In this document: piece by piece, positions 60,989 through 64,000 of the stretch | Layout: every line of letters starts with the position of its first letter | How positions within the stretch are numbered: the first letter of the stretch is position 1 | Source: Polynucleobacter sp. AP-Nino-20-G2 | Lineage (GTDB): Bacteria > Pseudomonadota > Gammaproteobacteria > Burkholderiales > Burkholderiaceae | Direction of reading: 5' to 3' | Assembly (NCBI RefSeq): GCF_018688235.1 | Contig: NZ_CP061313.1 | Span: 789,130 to 853,129, forward strand | DNA length: 64,000 nucleotides | The notes under the pieces: generated by a model | What the model was told of the DNA's origin: nothing | The model's database searches: none | What the model saw: only the letters and a program-made list of their open reading frames with translations | Translations under genes and position numbers: made by a program

Positions 60989-61762
60989 TTACTTATATAG
61001 TTTTGGTAATTTTTTAGAGTTTGCCGGCCAGCTCAATACGATATTGGGGTCAATCTTCAGTAGCTTCTTATCCTTGTTTGGATAGGTGACTCGAGCAAGA
61101 AGATCTCTAATGAGATTGAGGTGGGCAAGCTTTTTGTCATTGGCGCTAATGACTGTCCAGGGAGCATCGCTACTGCTGGTATGTTTTAACATCAGATCGC
61201 GCGCTTCTGAATACGCATTCCACTTCTTTTGGGCTTGTTGATCGATAGGGCTGATTTTCCATTGCTTTAGCGGATCTTTGGCTCGCGCATCAAGGCGTAC
61301 TGCCTGCTCTTCTTTGGAGATATCCAAGTAGTACTTCATCAATTGGATATTAGAGCCAATCAACAACGACTCAAAATCATTGACTGTGGCCATAAATTGT
61401 TTGTACTGGTCGCTAGAGCAAAACCCCATTACCTTTTCTACTCCGGCACGGTTGTACCAGCTGCGATTGAAAAGAATGAATTCACCAGCGCTGGGGAGTT
61501 CCGCGACATACCTTTGAAAATACCACTCTCCCTCTTCGCGCGGCGAGGGCTTATTGAGAGCAACTACTTTAGTGTCTCTCGGGCTTAAGTGCTCTGTAAT
61601 ACTTTTGATGCTGCCATCTTTGCCTGCCGTATCTCTACCTTCCAGAATGATGAGTAGGCGCATACCCTTGCTAATAATTTGACGCTGGAGTTTGACCAGC
61701 TCAATTTGTAATAGGCGAAGTTCTGCCTCGTAAGTATTTTCAGATATCGCAGATTTACTCAC
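60989..61762 (-). CDS. Second polyphosphate kinase 2 paralogue
   Basis: 257 aa PPK2 core without the N-terminal extension of the 51-kb copy. Walker A GRDTAGKDG (about 42-50) and FNRSWYNRAGVE, where Asn99 replaces the Walker B Asp of the other copy, a change found in part of the family. Interconverts polyphosphate and nucleotides. 30 bases behind the histone-like gene on the same strand. Confidence 0.9.
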   Translation of the reverse strand: MSKSAISENTYEAELRLLQIELVKLQRQIISKGMRLLIILEGRDTAGKDGSIKSITEHLSPRDTKVVALNKPSPREEGEWYFQRYVAELPSAGEFILFNRSWYNRAGVEKVMGFCSSDQYKQFMATVNDFESLLIGSNIQLMKYYLDISKEEQAVRLDARAKDPLKQWKISPIDQQAQKKWNAYSEARDLMLKHTSSSDAPWTVISANDKKLAHLNLIRDLLARVTYPNKDKKLLKIDPNIVLSWPANSKKLPKLYK

Positions 61763-61792
61763 GGGCAGCCTTTACTGGTATTTAGCTTTTAA

Positions 61793-62080
61793 TTAAACGC
61801 TTGTTGCTGGGGCAACTTTCTTTGCAGGCACTTTTTTAGCAGGAGCCTTCTTTGCGACAACTTTCTTCGCGGGCGCTTTCTTGGCCACTACTTTTTTTGC
61901 TGCAACCTTTTTGACCGGAGTTTTTTTGGCGGTGGCTTTCTTTGCAGGGGCCTTTTTGGCGGGAGCCTTCTTTTCTAACTTATCAAGGGCTTTAGCAAGC
62001 TTATCGATTAATTTCTCTCTGTCCGCCTCGAGCTTATCTAACTTTTTCAATAGTTGCTTTACTAATTTTTTCTGACTCAT
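61793..62080 (-). CDS. Histone H1-like Lys/Ala/Pro-rich protein
   Basis: 95 aa. N-terminal 35 residues form a charged coiled-coil-like helix (LLKKLDKLEADREKLIDKLAK); the rest is PAKKA/VAKKA-type repeats, as in bacterial H1 homologues and AlgP tails. Probably DNA- or polyanion-binding. AGGA before the ATG. Likely in one operon with the PPK2 downstream. Confidence 0.85.
   Translation of the reverse strand: MSQKKLVKQLLKKLDKLEADREKLIDKLAKALDKLEKKAPAKKAPAKKATAKKTPVKKVAAKKVVAKKAPAKKVVAKKAPAKKVPAKKVAPATSV
61835..61965. repeat. Short tandem coding repeats (PAKKA units)
   Basis: Irregular 15-base repeats encoding (P/V)AKK(A/V) within the histone-like gene. Such tracts can change length by slippage or recombination. 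Confidence 0.6.
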
Positions 62081-62226
62081 GGTGTATTCCTATAAAGAGT
62101 GATTAATCTTCCATTGGCTAATGCCTACTCTTTGATGCTACGTTTTATTCGATCTAGTTTCAAGCGATTGTGACACTTCAAGCTACTTTTTTATCTGTTC
62201 CATATTTAGTGCTACATTGAGTTGAT

Positions 62227-63414
62227 ATGTTTGCAGCTTTATTTTCTCTACCCCGCACAGTTTGGCTTATTGGCCTCATTAGCTTTGTGAATGACACGGC
62301 TAGTGAAATGCTTTATCCGCTCATGCCTCTATATTTGGCTTCCGTACTGATGGCTGGACCTAAGGCTTTGGGATTAATTGAAGGAATCGCCGAGGCGACA
62401 TCCAGTATTTTTAAGTTAGTCTCTGGCGTGATCGTTGATCGAACCAAAAAGACAAAGCCATGGATAGTGATGGGATATCTTTTGGCTGGGCTTGGGAGGC
62501 CGTTGGTGGCCATCGCAAGTTCATGGGCGTGGGTCTTATGTATTCGGTTTACGGACAGGCTGGGCAAGGGCTTGAGAAGCTCTCCTCGAGATGCATTACT
62601 CGCAGAGAGTGTTGCAGCCAATCAACGCGGAATTACTTTTGGCTTGCATCGGTCCATGGACAATGCCGGCGCGGTGGTTGGCCCGCTATTGGCAGCCTTT
62701 TTATTGTCCATACAGATCCCTTTAAGGGATATTTTTTTATGGGCGATTATTCCGGGTCTTATCACCGTGGGCTTGGCTCTGTGTCTGAAAGAGCCGCCGG
62801 GTGAGCGGGGAATAGTTCAGCCATTTTCCTGGTCCCTTGAGGGCTTGCCTTCACAATTTAAGCGTTATATCTTGGTAGCTGGAATCTTTGCTTTGGCAAA
62901 TTCATCGGACATGTTCTTATTACTTAGAGCGCGAGAACTTGGCGTCCCGCAAGCGCAGATTCCTTTGCTCTGGGCAGCCATCTCTCTGATTACGACTGTA
63001 TTTGGCACACCTCTATCAGCGCTATCAGATCGCTTCGGTCGAAAGCATTTCATTTCGCTTGCTTGGAGTGCTTTTGCTTTTTTTTACATTGCCATGAGTT
63101 ATTCCGGAATCTCGATTTGGATGCTTTGTGCGCTATTTGGTGTCTACGGCTTGTTTAAGGCTGCAACCGAGGGGGTGGAGAAGGCGCTCGTTGCGGATAT
63201 GGCTCCTAGAGGAATGGCGGGTACTGCTTTTGGTTGGTTCAATCTGATCTCGGGTGTGATGTTGCTGCCAGCATCATTCATATTTGGCTGGCTTTATGAG
63301 GATCTCGGCCCAAGCTATGCATTTTTGTTCTCAGGCTCATGCGCAGCCTCGGCATTTCTTTTGTTGGCGTTTTGGGTATTTAAGTCTGATCATGAAAATC
63401 AAATTAGAATCTAG
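62227..63414 (+). CDS. Major facilitator superfamily transporter
   Basis: 395 aa, about twelve helices, with the MFS loop 2-3 motif variant VSGVIVDRTKKTKP and its repeat LSDRFGRKHFI in the second half. The opening SFVNDTASEMLYPLMPLYL defines an uncharacterised subfamily. Substrate unknown. Divergent from the histone-like gene. Confidence 0.85.
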   Translation: MFAALFSLPRTVWLIGLISFVNDTASEMLYPLMPLYLASVLMAGPKALGLIEGIAEATSSIFKLVSGVIVDRTKKTKPWIVMGYLLAGLGRPLVAIASSWAWVLCIRFTDRLGKGLRSSPRDALLAESVAANQRGITFGLHRSMDNAGAVVGPLLAAFLLSIQIPLRDIFLWAIIPGLITVGLALCLKEPPGERGIVQPFSWSLEGLPSQFKRYILVAGIFALANSSDMFLLLRARELGVPQAQIPLLWAAISLITTVFGTPLSALSDRFGRKHFISLAWSAFAFFYIAMSYSGISIWMLCALFGVYGLFKAATEGVEKALVADMAPRGMAGTAFGWFNLISGVMLLPASFIFGWLYEDLGPSYAFLFSGSCAASAFLLLAFWVFKSDHENQIRI

Positions 63415-63450
63415 TACTGACCCATGAAGTTTTCAATGAAGGCATCCTAT

Positions 63451-64000
63451 ATGAATCGCACCATTAAACATTTTCTATTGCTGTTCTCTTTATTCATTTC
63501 CGCCTTTGCCTTTGCGCAACAGAATGATGCAATTATTGACACGGAACAAGTCCAGCAGGCCATTGCCCGTGGCGCGATCATTTGGGATGTACGTGACGAA
63601 AAGAGTTATTTGGAAGGGCATATTCCTGGTGCGATCAACATTGGTGATGCGGGAGTAGTGCTGCGTGATCCCAATAAAGAAGACTACATTGCTACCGAGA
63701 AAATCCAGAAGCTGTTTAATGACGCAGGGCTGGATGTCAATCGAGATATTGTGGTGTATGGCGCTCGGGGCAATCCTTATGCTTATTTTGGTTTGTATAC
63801 TGTCAATTATTTTGGCGGCAAGCAAGCGCAGATTTATCACGGCGGTATCGATGCTTGGAAGACCGCTGGCCTCACTCTTCAGAAAGAGCGCGCCACCTTA
63901 ACCCCGGTTTCAGTAGCCTTGACCCCTCAGCCACAACTCGTGGTTTCAAACGAGGAGATGATGAAGATCGCGCAATCAAAGTCTGCTCAAATTATTGATG
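63451..64000 (+). CDS. Exported tandem rhodanese (3' end outside window)
   Basis: Frame open to the window end (183 codons seen). ATG 63451 has GAAGG eight bases upstream and gives a signal peptide (MNRTIKHFLLLF, cleavage FAFA-QQ). First rhodanese domain has VRDEKSYLEGHIPGAINI and YHGGIDAWKTAGL, but its active-site loop (VVYGARGNPYAYFG) lacks Cys; the start of a second domain (VVSNEEMM, SAQIID) is visible. In two-domain sulfurtransferases the catalytic Cys is in the second domain, which lies beyond the window. Confidence 0.85.
   Translation, partial: MNRTIKHFLLLFSLFISAFAFAQQNDAIIDTEQVQQAIARGAIIWDVRDEKSYLEGHIPGAINIGDAGVVLRDPNKEDYIATEKIQKLFNDAGLDVNRDIVVYGARGNPYAYFGLYTVNYFGGKQAQIYHGGIDAWKTAGLTLQKERATLTPVSVALTPQPQLVVSNEEMMKIAQSKSAQIID

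Noticed and set aside
61835..61965. CRISPR-like short repeats
   Set aside because: Irregular 15-base coding repeats for Lys/Ala/Pro residues, without spacers; no CRISPR array or cas gene exists in the window.
62170..62176. GTGTCAC half-site upstream of the histone-like/PPK2 genes
   Set aside because: No second unit 11 bp away on either side, so it is not called a Pho box.

Overview
The window is a contiguous, gene-dense bacterial chromosome segment. It carries 64 supportable protein genes, two tRNAs, no gap over 300 bases, and no insertion sequence, prophage or CRISPR array. Gene content and order point to a betaproteobacterium of the Burkholderiaceae, and the protein sequences look most like Polynucleobacter or a close freshwater relative. 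Supporting signs are nuoN next to a NUDIX gene, a Bug-type (TctC) binding protein, carAB-greA-DUF4149, yhbY/rlmE-ftsH-folP-glmM-pst, moderate GC and many GTG/TTG starts. The genus assignment is inference.

Layout. (1) 1-5600: end of nuoN, a NUDIX hydrolase, a DUF1178 protein and a complete polar amino acid ABC importer. (2) 5.7-10.2 kb: mmsA, an Old Yellow Enzyme, a Bug-type solute receptor and a SprT-like zinc protein. (3) 10.2-19 kb: dnaQ, an RND efflux pump with its adaptor, rnhA and a methyltransferase on the minus strand, facing gloB-mltD on the plus strand. This is the enterobacterial mltD-gloB-yafS-rnhA-dnaQ neighbourhood with an efflux pump inserted before dnaQ. (4) 19-32.3 kb: prpE, carAB, greA, DUF4149, a long YhbY, rlmE, ftsH, folP, glmM (housekeeping).

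(5) 32.3-52 kb is a phosphate-stress island. It starts with pstSCAB-phoU-phoB-phoR, then a Lys-tailed small protein, a CorA-type channel, an outer-membrane barrel, arsenate reductase, alkaline phosphatase, MgtC, a GDCC-motif protein and exopolyphosphatase. Next come a minus-strand operon plcP - glycosyltransferase - dgkA - olsB-like, a divergent OlsA/PlsC-like acyltransferase, and a PPK2 polyphosphate kinase. PhoB-box-like direct repeats (7-bp CTGTCAY units every 11 bp) can be read in front of pstS, the barrel gene, the phosphatase gene, ppx, the plcP operon and ppk2; in five of the six a -10-like hexamer lies exactly 10 bp further on. Together the genes suggest a programme that imports Pi, scavenges organic P, mobilises polyphosphate, and replaces phospholipids by glycolipids and aminolipids. 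This is the most interesting system in the window.

(6) 52-64 kb: a TonB-dependent receptor with a small membrane partner, tRNA-Pro(UGG) and tRNA-Arg(UCU), a GST-like protein, a glutamate/aspartate-type ABC importer (gltIJKL), a DUF3313 lipoprotein, an EF-hand protein, a haloacetate-dehalogenase-like hydrolase, a second PPK2 beside a histone-H1-like protein, an MFS transporter and a truncated tandem rhodanese. All calls come from reading the sequence; no database search was run.
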